From: Candidatus Desulfofervidus auxilii
Lineage (GTDB): Bacteria; Desulfobacterota; Desulfofervidia; Desulfofervidales; Desulfofervidaceae
NCBI RefSeq assembly: GCF_001577525.1
Contig: NZ_CP013015.1
Span: 797,159-848,853 of the forward strand
DNA: 51,695 nt
Direction: 5' to 3'
The position numbers and the translations under genes are program-made. Below, one piece after another: positions 44,826-51,695 of this stretch. The notes below the pieces were generated by a model. That model was not told the DNA's origin, did no database searches, and saw nothing but the letters and a program-made list of their open reading frames with translations. Positions within the stretch are counted from its first letter, which is position 1. Every line of letters begins with the position of its first letter.

Positions 44826-46899
44826 CGCTAAGGCTAATACCTTTTATTTCACCAATGCCATTAAGGCTAAAAATAACCATAAATTTAGTATCATCGTAAA
44901 TGTCAGCATAAACAAATTCCACTCCCCAACATTGAGCAGTATAACGCAGAGAAACTCGCTTTTCTATATCTTGCTTATAACGAAATGAATGTTGATTATA
45001 AAGACGAAGACTCCAATTATGGATAAGATGAACAAATACTTCTGTGGCCAAGTCCTCGGTTTCTCCTGGCCGATATTGGTAGTTAATATTGAAATAGTCT
45101 GCACGTTTTGTGCTAAAACCAAACATTATGTTGGCTTCTGTGAAACCATCACCATAAGGAGAAATAGCCGTTTCAGCATCCAAAAAAACACCAAACAGGG
45201 GTTTTATTTGCCATTCAATCAATAAATCAGATAAAGGATGGTATTTTTTATCAAAATTACAACTTTGATTGATATAAAATCGCATCAATTCTTTAAGTTT
45301 GCCTCCTTCTTCCCTAAAAAAATAATTAGTAAAACTATAGGTAATCTGATTAAGTTCAGGTAATCGATCCAGGCCATCAAACTTAGGCAAACCACTCTGC
45401 TCCACTCTAGGTCTAAATGTATACACTATACTGGGTTCAAAGTGATGAATGAAATTCCCAAATAAAGAAAAACGAGCCCATAAATCAGTCTTTGCCTCTA
45501 AAGATGTTTCATATAAAAAGCGACTTTTTTCTTTTTCTGTTAAAAAATAACTTGTTTCAAAAAAACTAAATCTAGGTAAGAGTTTAAAGTATTTATTTTT
45601 ATAGGGTAGAGAAAAACTAGGAGCAAAGTGAATGCGTTGTCCTTTTATCCCTTCCAAACGCCAGAAATAAGTAGAAATAGTATCTAATTTGAAAAAAAGG
45701 GGCGTATGAAATAGCCGGCTATCATTACGCAAAAAAGAGATTTGAGGTAAACGCTGTAAGGTGTATTCGTCTTGGGACTTGTCTAAGTTTTGGGTATATT
45801 GGGCTTCAGCCACCAAGCTGTAATTAGACCAATTCTTGGTCAAACTTAATGAAGATTCCCGCAGTAAAGCTGCTTCGTCTGTACGAAAACCCCGGTTAAA
45901 ATAATGTAGAAATTCCTTACGACAACTGCGATAACTATTAAATCCTTCAGTAAATTCTCTGATATAATCCTGATCGCTTACTAAATCTAGGTCTATTTGG
46001 GCATAGATATTTCCTGGAAGAATGTGGTCTTGTTTTGAACGCCACCACCAACGTTTCTTATTAGACCTGGAGAATTCATCCCAGGTAAAATCTATATCTT
46101 CTCTGTCATCATTAAGATAATCAAAGTAAAAAAATCCCTTATCAGTTTCATTCAAGATATAACGGTATTCTAAACCTTCCATCCATCCTCTATTGCTGAG
46201 ATAACGCTGGTAGAGCGTAACATCCATATTGGGTTTAATAGCCCAGAAAAAAGGCAAGGTAAAATCAACTCCATCTCGGCTTGAATGACCAAAATAGGGA
46301 AAAAGGAAACCTGACTGACGCTCTTTTTTGGCAGGTATAATTAAATAAGGCACATAAACTAAAGGCATGGACTTAGCCCAAAAAGTAATATTAGAGGCAG
46401 TTGCCCATCCTTGAAGGGTAACTTTTACCTTTTTAGCTGTAAAGTGCCAAGCTGGAGGCTTTCCATCACAGGTAGTTAAGTAGGCATGTTCAATTAAATA
46501 AGTCTGCTCTCCTGTTTTCTCTATCTTTTCTCCCTTAATATAAATGTGATTTTCACTCATAAATACTTGTGCTTGATAAAGAATGCCTTGATAGGTATTT
46601 AAATCCATTTCAGCGGCCTCTGCCTTTATCCAATCCTGGTCCATTTTAAAAAAGACATTTCCTTTTAATTTAGCTTGATTAGTATTTAAATTCACCATTA
46701 TTTTATCTGCTTCAATATGTCTTTTTCCCTGGTCAAGAGAGACCCGTCCTTGTGCCTGATAGGTATTATTTTTCTCATCGTAGATAATTTGATCGGCCTT
46801 TATTTTTATAAGTTCTTGAGGAATATTATTTTTTTGGGCAAATAAATTCATAGAAAAAAAGAGATAAATTATAATTAAAAAAATTATTTTCCCAAACAT
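44818..46899 (-). CDS. lptD: LPS-assembly protein LptD (OstA/Imp)
   Basis: The product is 693 residues. A signal peptide (1-21) is followed by the LptA-like jellyroll (IKADQIIYDEKNNTYQAQGRV, EADKIMVNL, LKGNVFFK) and a C-terminal beta-barrel with many aromatic-ended strands. Barrel landmarks include YVPYLIIPAKKERQSGFLFPYFGHS near the domain joint and a final WGVEFVYADIYDD. It is short compared with the 784-residue E. coli protein. Cysteines are present at LTTCDGKP, RSCRKE, QSCNFD and AQCWGV, so disulfide pairing is possible. It inserts LPS into the outer membrane; its presence argues for a diderm host that makes LPS. Confidence 0.95.
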   Translation of the reverse strand: MFGKIIFLIIIYLFFSMNLFAQKNNIPQELIKIKADQIIYDEKNNTYQAQGRVSLDQGKRHIEADKIMVNLNTNQAKLKGNVFFKMDQDWIKAEAAEMDLNTYQGILYQAQVFMSENHIYIKGEKIEKTGEQTYLIEHAYLTTCDGKPPAWHFTAKKVKVTLQGWATASNITFWAKSMPLVYVPYLIIPAKKERQSGFLFPYFGHSSRDGVDFTLPFFWAIKPNMDVTLYQRYLSNRGWMEGLEYRYILNETDKGFFYFDYLNDDREDIDFTWDEFSRSNKKRWWWRSKQDHILPGNIYAQIDLDLVSDQDYIREFTEGFNSYRSCRKEFLHYFNRGFRTDEAALLRESSLSLTKNWSNYSLVAEAQYTQNLDKSQDEYTLQRLPQISFLRNDSRLFHTPLFFKLDTISTYFWRLEGIKGQRIHFAPSFSLPYKNKYFKLLPRFSFFETSYFLTEKEKSRFLYETSLEAKTDLWARFSLFGNFIHHFEPSIVYTFRPRVEQSGLPKFDGLDRLPELNQITYSFTNYFFREEGGKLKELMRFYINQSCNFDKKYHPLSDLLIEWQIKPLFGVFLDAETAISPYGDGFTEANIMFGFSTKRADYFNINYQYRPGETEDLATEVFVHLIHNWSLRLYNQHSFRYKQDIEKRVSLRYTAQCWGVEFVYADIYDDTKFMVIFSLNGIGEIKGISLSGG

Positions 46900-48152
46900 C
46901 TTAGCCTCAATGCTTCTCTGGCCTCAGCCACAGTATACAGAGAACCAGTAACCAGAACAAGGTCATTGGAAGTAGCTATGGATAAAGCAGTTGTAATTGC
47001 TTGAGACACAGAAGGGATTATTTTTATATGTGAACAATAATTTTTAGCTATATTACTTAATAACTCTGCCTTTGCCGCACGGGGTGTTTGAGGCGAAGTA
47101 ACAATCACTATTTGGGCTAAAGGGGCTAATATTTTCATTATTTTCTTTATATTTTTATCTTGCATAATACCCAATATTAAAACCAAATTTTTATTATAAC
47201 TGGATAAGTTCTTTTTTAAGGCCATAGCCCCAGCAGGATTGTGAGCCACATCCAAAATCACCTTAGGTGATGAAGTTATTACTTCAAATCTGCCAGGCCA
47301 AGATACACTCTTTAATCCTTTTTGAATGTGTTTATCTTTTACTGTAAAGCCTACTTTTTCTAAGACTTCTATAGCTCCTAAGGCCAAGGTGGCATTTTTT
47401 ATTTGATATTCACCTTTAAGGCCCAATTTCAAATGGGAAAGATGTCTTTTAAGTCCAAAATAACTAAATCCATGTTTACCACGGCGATATCTTATATCCG
47501 CACCTATTTGATAAAAAGAGGCATTTTTTAACTTGCAAATTTTCTGCAATAAAGAAATCAAGTCCTTTTGTTTAACTCCAGTAATAAAAGGGGTATTATA
47601 TTTGATAATTCCTCCTTTTTCTAAAGCAATACTCTTTAAAGAACGACCTAACCAATGTTGATGGTCTAAATGAACATTGGTGACTATAGTTACTTTAGGT
47701 AATAAAAGATTAGTGGCATCCAAACGCCCTCCTAATCCTACTTCTATCACCCCTATATCTACTTTGTTTTGAGCAAAATAAAAAAAGGCCATTAAGGTAA
47801 GAAATTCAAAGTAAGTTAAATCGATAGAAAGTCCATCTTTTATTTCTTTGACCATAGAAGCAAAATCAGCCTGAGAAATGTGTTGGGAATTGATCTGAAT
47901 CCGCTCTCTGACTGAATGTAAATGCGGTGAAGTAAAAAGTCCCACTTTATATCCAGCCGTTTTTAAGATATTGGCCGTTATGGCTGCGGTAGAACCCTTA
48001 CCATTTGTGCCTCCAATATGGACAGCAGGAAATTGGAATTGGGGATTCCCAAATCTAGCCAGGGCTAAAGCAATATTTTTTAATCCTGGTCTTATCCCTT
48101 TAGACTGTAGGGTATTTAAGAATTCCAGTGCTTGTTGATAAGTGAAAGACAT
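46884..48152 (-). CDS. folC: Bifunctional folylpolyglutamate/dihydrofolate synthase
   Basis: The product is 422 residues. The P-loop is HIGGTNGKGSTAA (45-57), followed by FTSPHLHSVRERIQIN, GVIEVGLGGRLDATN and DHQHWLGRSLKSIALEKGGI, all Mur-ligase-type folate synthase motifs. It adds glutamate to folates. AGGGG lies 4 bases upstream of the ATG. It overlaps lptD by 16 bases and heads the folC-lptD-DUF72-AddB run. It is divergent from tadA with 46 bases between the start codons. Confidence 0.96.
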   Translation of the reverse strand: MSFTYQQALEFLNTLQSKGIRPGLKNIALALARFGNPQFQFPAVHIGGTNGKGSTAAITANILKTAGYKVGLFTSPHLHSVRERIQINSQHISQADFASMVKEIKDGLSIDLTYFEFLTLMAFFYFAQNKVDIGVIEVGLGGRLDATNLLLPKVTIVTNVHLDHQHWLGRSLKSIALEKGGIIKYNTPFITGVKQKDLISLLQKICKLKNASFYQIGADIRYRRGKHGFSYFGLKRHLSHLKLGLKGEYQIKNATLALGAIEVLEKVGFTVKDKHIQKGLKSVSWPGRFEVITSSPKVILDVAHNPAGAMALKKNLSSYNKNLVLILGIMQDKNIKKIMKILAPLAQIVIVTSPQTPRAAKAELLSNIAKNYCSHIKIIPSVSQAITTALSIATSNDLVLVTGSLYTVAEAREALRLRCLGK

Positions 48153-48164
48153 TTAACCCCTAAC

Positions 48165-48192
48165 TTGGCTACTATATATTATATGTTATAAT
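48165..48192 (+). promoter_or_regulatory. tadA promoter, implying a leaderless transcript
   Basis: TTGGCT (48165-48170), a 16-base spacer and a perfect TATAAT (48187-48192). Exactly six bases lie between the -10 and ATG 48199, so transcription should start on the start codon. No Shine-Dalgarno is present. Confidence 0.65.
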
Positions 48193-48198
48193 GGTAAA

Positions 48199-48699
48199 AT
48201 GGAGAAAGATAAAGATATATATTTTATGGAAATAGCATTACAGGAGGCCTTAAAAGCAGAAAAAGAGGGAGAGGTGCCCGTAGGGGCAGTGGTGGTAAAA
48301 CAAGAAAAAATCTTAAGTATAGCTCATAATCAAGTGATACAATTGGCTGACCCTACTGCCCATGCGGAGATACTTGCCTTGCGTCAGGCTGCAAAAATCA
48401 CAGGAAACTATCGCTTGCTAGATACTGAGCTTTATGTTACTATAGAACCGTGTTTGATGTGTGCAGGGGCAATTATGCAAGCAAGGATAAAACGTTTAAT
48501 ATTTGGTGCTTTTGAACCTAAAATGGGAGCCTTTGGCTCTGTTTTAAACATAAAAGATTTTAATTTAAATCACTATTTGGAAATAAAAAGTGGCATCATG
48601 GCCCAAGAAGCACAGGCCTTGATGCAAGCATTTTTTAAAAAGCGGAGAGGTACCGAAGTGGACGTAACGGGGGCGACTCGAAATCGCCTTGTCCTGTGA
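48199..48699 (+). CDS. tadA: tRNA-specific adenosine deaminase TadA, reading frame ending inside a tRNA gene
   Basis: The frame is 166 residues. The zinc site is HAE (H55, E57 in DPTAHAEILAL) and PCLMC (C85, C88). It deaminates the wobble A34 of tRNA-Arg(ACG) to inosine. The normal family C-terminus is reached near ALMQAFFKKRR (about residue 148-150), but no stop codon occurs there. The frame continues 56 bases into the tRNA-Ser gene that starts at 48644 and stops at 48697-48699, adding a tail GTEVDVTGATRNRLVL that is a translation of the tRNA. tRNA processing of a shared transcript would remove the stop codon from the tadA message. Confidence 0.95.
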   Translation: MEKDKDIYFMEIALQEALKAEKEGEVPVGAVVVKQEKILSIAHNQVIQLADPTAHAEILALRQAAKITGNYRLLDTELYVTIEPCLMCAGAIMQARIKRLIFGAFEPKMGAFGSVLNIKDFNLNHYLEIKSGIMAQEAQALMQAFFKKRRGTEVDVTGATRNRLVL

Positions 48700-48739
48700 T
48701 GAGCAGGACACGTGGGTTCGAATCCCACCCTCTCCGCCA
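48644..48739 (+). tRNA. tRNA-Ser, anticodon CGA
   Basis: The acceptor stem is GGAGAGG/CCTCTCC. The D stem is CCG/CGG, and the anticodon stem GGCGA/TCGCC has the loop CTCGAAA, so the anticodon is CGA (reads UCG). A long variable arm (TGTCCTG/CAGGACA) marks serine. The T arm is GTGGG-TTCGAAT-CCCAC, followed by discriminator G and encoded CCA. Its first 56 bases overlap the tadA reading frame. Confidence 0.96.
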
Positions 48740-48740
48740 G

Positions 48741-48833
48741 GGAGAGATGCCCGAGAGGCCGAAGGGGCACGACTGGAAATCGTGTGTGCGTTTAAAAAGC
48801 GCACCGTGGGTTCGAATCCCACTCTCTCCGCCA
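48741..48833 (+). tRNA. tRNA-Ser, anticodon GGA
   Basis: The acceptor stem is GGAGAGA/TCTCTCC. The anticodon stem CACGA/TCGTG has the loop CTGGAAA, so the anticodon is GGA (reads UCC and UCU). The long variable arm is TGTGCG...CGCACC-like, the T arm GTGGG-TTCGAAT-CCCAC, then G and encoded CCA. It lies one base after the first tRNA-Ser and shares most of its T arm, so the two probably arose by duplication. Confidence 0.96.
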
Positions 48834-48849
48834 TAAGAGAATAAAAACT

Positions 48850-48951
48850 GGTAGCTGGGCCCTGTGCAACGACAACCTGCGAACCCCGTCAGGCCCGGAA
48901 GGGAGCAGCGGTAAGTGGGAGCTGTCGTGTGTTGCAGGTAGCCTGGCTGCC
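48850..48951 (+). ncRNA. ffs: Signal recognition particle 4.5S RNA (small SRP RNA)
   Basis: The conserved domain IV is present: GTCAGGCCCGGAAGGGAGC followed by AGCGGTAAG, with the symmetric and asymmetric loops recognised by Ffh and the GGAA tetraloop. The flanks pair to form one long hairpin: GGTAGCTGGGCC at the 5' end with the 3' GGTAGCCTGGCTGCC, and GCAACGACAACC with the GCTGTCGTGTGTTGC side. Length is about 102 bases. Placement between tRNA-Ser and dnaX is common in bacteria. Confidence 0.96.
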
Positions 48952-48961
48952 GCTCTACAAT
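48932..48961 (+). promoter_or_regulatory. dnaX promoter inside the 3' end of the SRP RNA gene
   Basis: TTGCAG (48932-48937), 18-base spacer, TACAAT (48956-48961). Seven bases separate the -10 from ATG 48969, again predicting a transcript starting at or next to the start codon. Confidence 0.5.
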
Positions 48962-48968
48962 ATGAAGC

Positions 48969-50513
48969 ATGTCTTATTTAGTATTAGCCAGAAAATGGCG
49001 TCCTCAATTTTTTAGGGAAGTAGCTGCCCAATCTCATGTAACCATTACACTCCAAAATGCCATTAAAGCTAACCGCGTGCCTCATGCCATGGTTTTTTGT
49101 GGCCCCAGAGGAGTTGGGAAAACCACTGTTGCCCGTATTCTAGCTAAGGCATTAAATTGCGAAAAGGGACCTGCTCCAGAACCTTGTAATCAATGTCCTT
49201 CCTGTCGCGAAATCGCTCAGGGCACTTTCATGGATGTCTATGAGATGGATGGGGCCTCCAATAGGGGTATAGATGAAATTAGAGAAATTAGGGAAAATGT
49301 AAGGTATCTTCCTTCTAGCAGTAGGTATAAAGTTTATATCATTGATGAAGTCCATATGTTGACCAAAGAGGCCTTTAATGCCTTACTCAAGACCCTCGAA
49401 GAGCCACCACCCCATGTAATCTTTATTTTTGCCACTACCGAACCGCATAAAATTCCATCTACTATCATGTCCCGCTGTCAGTGCTATCCCTTTCGCAGAA
49501 TAAGCAATCAAATTTTGCACCAAAGGCTTAAAGAAGTAATCACTCAAGAAAAAATAAAAATTGACCAAGAGGCACTTTGGATTATCGTTCGTGCTGCAGA
49601 TGGAAGTTTACGTGATGCCTTAAGCCTTCTTGACCAGGTAGTTTCTTTTTCTGCACCCCCTATCCAAGGGGAGCACGTGCGGGCCATTCTCGGTCTATTT
49701 GATACCCAGTTGATACTTCAAGCCTTAGAGGCTATTTTAAAAACCGATATAAATAGAGTAATGGAAATCGTTTCCCATATTTGTGAACAAGGAGAAGACC
49801 TAAAGGAGTTTTACCGTCAGCTAGTCATGTATTGGCGTCATCTGTTAATGATCAAAATCAATCCTCAAACTTCATTGGTAGATTTACCAGAACACGAACG
49901 TGCCCAATTAGCCACTCTGGCTCAAATTTATCCCCTGACACATCTGGAACAACTATTTGATATACTGTTGGCTGAAGAACAAATATTGCGAAATTCCACT
50001 CAACCTCGTTTTGTTTTAGAGGCTCTTTTAATTAAACTCACAGAGTTTGCTAATATTGTTCCTATTGATGTGATTATAAAAAAACTTAGCCATGTTGAAT
50101 TAAAAACCAAACGCTCAAAAGAATCTGAAAGGCCTGAGGAAGAAAGTGAAAGGGAATCTTTAATTCAGGAAGATATAATCTTTAAAAAGGCCTTTTTAAA
50201 GAGTTTAAAAAGAGAATGTCCCATTCTAGTGCCTGTTTTAGAAAATGCCCCTGTAATCCGGAATGATACTACTATAACCTTAAAAATATCCAAAACAAAA
50301 GCGAAGTTACTAGAGGACAAGCAATTGTGGCAAATATTAAAAAATTGTTTGGGCAAGGAAGGTGAAATTATTATTGATACCAATCACAAATTTAAAGAAA
50401 ATCACCCCAAAATAGATACAATAGAAGAAAACAAGAAGGGATTGGATTTTTTAAAGCAAGTATTAAAAATATTTGGAGGTGAAGTAGTTACTCCATCACG
50501 GAGGAAACAATGA
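48969..50513 (+). CDS. dnaX: DNA polymerase III subunit gamma/tau
   Basis: The product is 514 residues. The clamp-loader ATPase has Walker [10 protein letters not shown] (45-53), zinc cysteines C64, C73, C76 and C79 (LNC...PCNQCPSC), Walker [10 protein letters not shown] and the sensor SRCQCYPF. The C-terminal part (about 375-514) is short and charged, so the product is close to a gamma/short-tau form. Its stop overlaps the ybaB start by 4 bases. No slippery A-rich frameshift signal typical of gamma production was recognised. Confidence 0.96.
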   Translation: MSYLVLARKWRPQFFREVAAQSHVTITLQNAIKANRVPHAMVFCGPRGVGKTTVARILAKALNCEKGPAPEPCNQCPSCREIAQGTFMDVYEMDGASNRGIDEIREIRENVRYLPSSSRYKVYIIDEVHMLTKEAFNALLKTLEEPPPHVIFIFATTEPHKIPSTIMSRCQCYPFRRISNQILHQRLKEVITQEKIKIDQEALWIIVRAADGSLRDALSLLDQVVSFSAPPIQGEHVRAILGLFDTQLILQALEAILKTDINRVMEIVSHICEQGEDLKEFYRQLVMYWRHLLMIKINPQTSLVDLPEHERAQLATLAQIYPLTHLEQLFDILLAEEQILRNSTQPRFVLEALLIKLTEFANIVPIDVIIKKLSHVELKTKRSKESERPEEESERESLIQEDIIFKKAFLKSLKRECPILVPVLENAPVIRNDTTITLKISKTKAKLLEDKQLWQILKNCLGKEGEIIIDTNHKFKENHPKIDTIEENKKGLDFLKQVLKIFGGEVVTPSRRKQ

Positions 50514-50818
50514 ACATCAACCAATTAATGAAACAAGCTAAAAAAATGCAGGCTAAAATGGCAGAGTTGCAAGCAGAACTAGAGCAAAAAACTGTAGAAT
50601 CTTCTGCAGGTGGTGGAATGGTAAAGGTAATAGCAAACGGGAAACAGGAAATTTTATCTATTACTATAGACCCAGAGGTAGTCAATGCAGAGGATATAGA
50701 AATGCTTCAAGACCTCATTTTAGCGGCAGTGAATGATGCCCTGAGAAAGGCCCAAGAAATGGTGGCAGAAGAGATGAGTAAAATAACTGGAGGATTAAAG
50801 ATTCCTGGTTTATTCTAA
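50510..50818 (+). CDS. ybaB: YbaB/EbfC nucleoid-associated protein
   Basis: The product is 102 residues. The pattern [24 protein letters not shown], a Gly-rich turn (SAGGGMVKV) and an [17 protein letters not shown] helix are typical. It binds DNA as a dimer. It overlaps dnaX by 4 bases, and a GGAGG-like site is seen before the ATG inside dnaX. The usual third member, recR, does not follow; repeat module A begins 70 bases later. Confidence 0.96.
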   Translation: MNINQLMKQAKKMQAKMAELQAELEQKTVESSAGGGMVKVIANGKQEILSITIDPEVVNAEDIEMLQDLILAAVNDALRKAQEMVAEEMSKITGGLKIPGLF

Positions 50819-50887
50819 AAAATTTTTAAATTTCAGTAGCTGCAAATTGGTTACAAAAGATAAGGTTTAAATAAAGAGTCAATTTTA

Positions 50888-51339
50888 TTAGGACTTCGTC
50901 AAAGTAATTTTAACGGAGATCCAAATGATAAGCGCAATGGCTCAATGCAGAATGCAGAATGCAAATTGAAAAATGCAAAATCGCCTTCTGTTAAATTGGA
51001 ACGTCAGCACGTTAGAACGATGAGACGTGCTTAGTCCTTAGTCCCTAGTCCTTAGTCCTTAGTCCCTAGTCAATTCTAGTCTTCTTTTTGATTGAGGCAT
51101 TACAAAGTTGCAAGTTGGAAAGTTGGCAAGTTAACACGTTAGCACGTTAGAATTGGGAATTAGGAACTGGGAATTGGGAATTTCTATTTTCTATTTTCTG
51201 TTTCCCGTTTCCCTTTCCTTCTTTATGCACGTTTACAAAGTTGCAAGTTAGAAAGTTTGCAAGTTAACACGTTGGAAATGGAAACTGGGAATTTCTGTTT
51301 TCCGTTTTCTATTTTCTTAACTGTATTTTGTAGGTTTGA
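50888..51339. repeat. Intergenic repeat module A, copy 2 (flank of the right IS110 element)
   Basis: It shares both ends with the copy at 17849-18209: TTAGGACTTCGTCAAAG at the start and TTTTGTAGGTTTGA at the end. It is about 90 bases longer, with an extra stretch of short words that includes a heptamer array. After the final GA (51338-51339) the sequence diverges from the uninterrupted site and enters the IS110 element. Confidence 0.92.
51030..51071. repeat. Six-copy heptamer array (CTTAGTC / CCTAGTC)
   Basis: Six consecutive 7-base units, four CTTAGTC and two CCTAGTC, arranged as two identical triplets (CTTAGTC, CTTAGTC, CCTAGTC). The array is absent from module A copy 1, so it marks a recent expansion or loss. 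Confidence 0.9.
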
Positions 51340-51341
51340 AC

Positions 51342-51374
51342 TTTCCATTTAAAAAGTCAAGTAAAAAATGGAAA
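51342..51374 (-). terminator. Inverted repeat at the IS110 right end, possible transposase terminator
   Basis: TTTCCATTT (51342-51350) and AAATGGAAA (51366-51374) form a perfect 9-bp stem with a 15-base loop. It lies directly after the transposase stop in its direction. There is no T-run after the stem in that sense, so termination is uncertain; the stem also includes the donor-end sequence. Confidence 0.4.
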
Positions 51375-51380
51375 TATTTT

Positions 51381-51695
51381 TTAAGCAGCCTTCTCCATTT
51401 CCTCCTTTAAGATATAGTCTCGGTCTTCTTTTAACATCTTAAAAATAACTTTTATCAATTGTCTAGCAAGGCAGCGCAAGGCATGGTTATGCTCTTTCCC
51501 TTCAGTCCGTTTTTTAGCATAGTAAGTAGCGGATTCTGAAACATACCGAATTGTGCAGCCCGCAATTTCAATCATAGTTGCTTTACATATCTTATTAGCC
51601 TTATATACAACTCTTGTCCTTTTGTGTTTACCAGACTCATCATCTATACAGGCTACACCACAATAGATCGCAAGTTGCCTCTCGTTTTTAAATCT
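51381..51695 (-). CDS. IS110-family transposase, C-terminal part
   Basis: The last 104 residues are visible; the frame is open to the window edge, beyond the first ATG at 51575. RFKNERQLAIYCGVACIDD followed by ESGKHKR matches the start of the C-terminal serine (Transposase_20, IS116/IS110/IS902) domain. The serine of the ESGK motif (codon at 51633-51635) is the likely second catalytic residue. The typical helical end follows: NKICKATMIEIAGCTIRYV, then KEHNHALRCLARQLIKVIFKML. The true start is outside the window. Confidence 0.9.
   Translation of the reverse strand, partial: RFKNERQLAIYCGVACIDDESGKHKRTRVVYKANKICKATMIEIAGCTIRYVSESATYYAKKRTEGKEHNHALRCLARQLIKVIFKMLKEDRDYILKEEMEKAA

Larger units (their letters stand above)
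51338..51695 (-). mobile_element. IS110-family element, 3' (right-end) part, cut by the window end
   Basis: Starts after the core GA (51338-51339) that closes module A. The 41 non-coding bases before the transposase stop contain CTTTCCATT at 51341-51349, whose RNA-sense form AAUGGAAAG recurs in the donor loop of the bridge RNA of the left element. That link suggests both partial elements belong to the same IS. The orientation relative to the repeat is the same as at the left edge. Confidence 0.85.

Noticed and set aside
48565-48970. Minus-strand frames with AERVGFEPT- and GIRTHG-like text
   Set aside because: These are antisense translations of the two tRNA-Ser genes, a well-known annotation artefact.
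51030-51071. Candidate CRISPR array
   Set aside because: Units are 7 bases with no spacers, and no cas genes are present in the window.

Overview
The window is AT-rich, gene-dense bacterial chromosome from a diderm (LptD, a periplasmic M48/TPR peptidase, a GT39-type membrane transferase). Gene content, operon style and codon use look like an uncultured thermophile-type Desulfobacterota (Candidatus Desulfofervidus-like); that placement is inference, not something the sequence proves.

Layout. 1-900: 5' part of an IS110-family element, transposase on the minus strand, with its non-coding left end. 900-2924: a repeat fragment, then a cysteine-rich secreted protein with its own promoter and strong terminator, and a small lipoprotein. 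2991-6328: two divergent multi-membrane proteins (a GT39 enzyme and a GT-C-like protein). 6462-6914: decayed coiled-coil gene. 6920-10147: GNAT protein, M48/TPR peptidase, ATP-grasp ligase. 10104-10658: half-size MFS gene. 10812-17792: plus-strand run pyrG, Lon-like protease, PfpI/DJ-1, thyX, pcm, YqaA-type membrane protein, small secreted protein. 17849-18313: composite intergenic repeat. 18387-20375: YkgJ-type protein divergent from mnmE. 20337-26724: minus-strand run rpe, feoA, feoB, aldehyde dehydrogenase, methyltransferase, FG-GAP protein. 26905-29816: NtrC-type regulator and its kinase. 29779-37604: minus-strand run of a Gld-like ABC system, DUF4340, rpoZ, TPR-like, dnaJ, moaC, hisD. 37921-41339: a PAS histidine kinase and a REC-GAF-PAS-HD-GYP regulator. 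41340-48152: minus-strand folC, lptD, DUF72, AddB-like. 48199-50818: tadA, two tRNA-Ser genes, SRP RNA, dnaX, ybaB. 50888-51339: second copy of the composite repeat. 51338-51695: 3' part of a second IS110 element.

Main discovery. The two partial IS110 elements at the window edges sit in the same orientation at the same point of one intergenic repeat (modules A and C). The uninterrupted repeat survives at 17849-18313, so empty and filled sites can be compared. The junctions share exactly two bases (GA), the core-dinucleotide behaviour expected of IS110 recombinases. The non-coding segment upstream of the left transposase folds into two successive internal-loop hairpins. In the expected order, they contain short words matching the left target (GGGGUC), right target (GGUUUGA), one donor end (AAUGGAAAG) and the other donor end (AUUAUAGA). 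This reads as a bridge RNA whose target and donor guides can be decoded from the window itself.

Other notable points: several start codons lie 5-10 bases after a -10 box (leaderless or nearly leaderless transcripts); the tadA reading frame ends inside a tRNA-Ser gene; a 20-bp palindromic unit is precisely inserted in one repeat copy and tandemly placed at the pyrG promoter; recR is absent after dnaX-ybaB where a repeat and the IS110 element lie instead.
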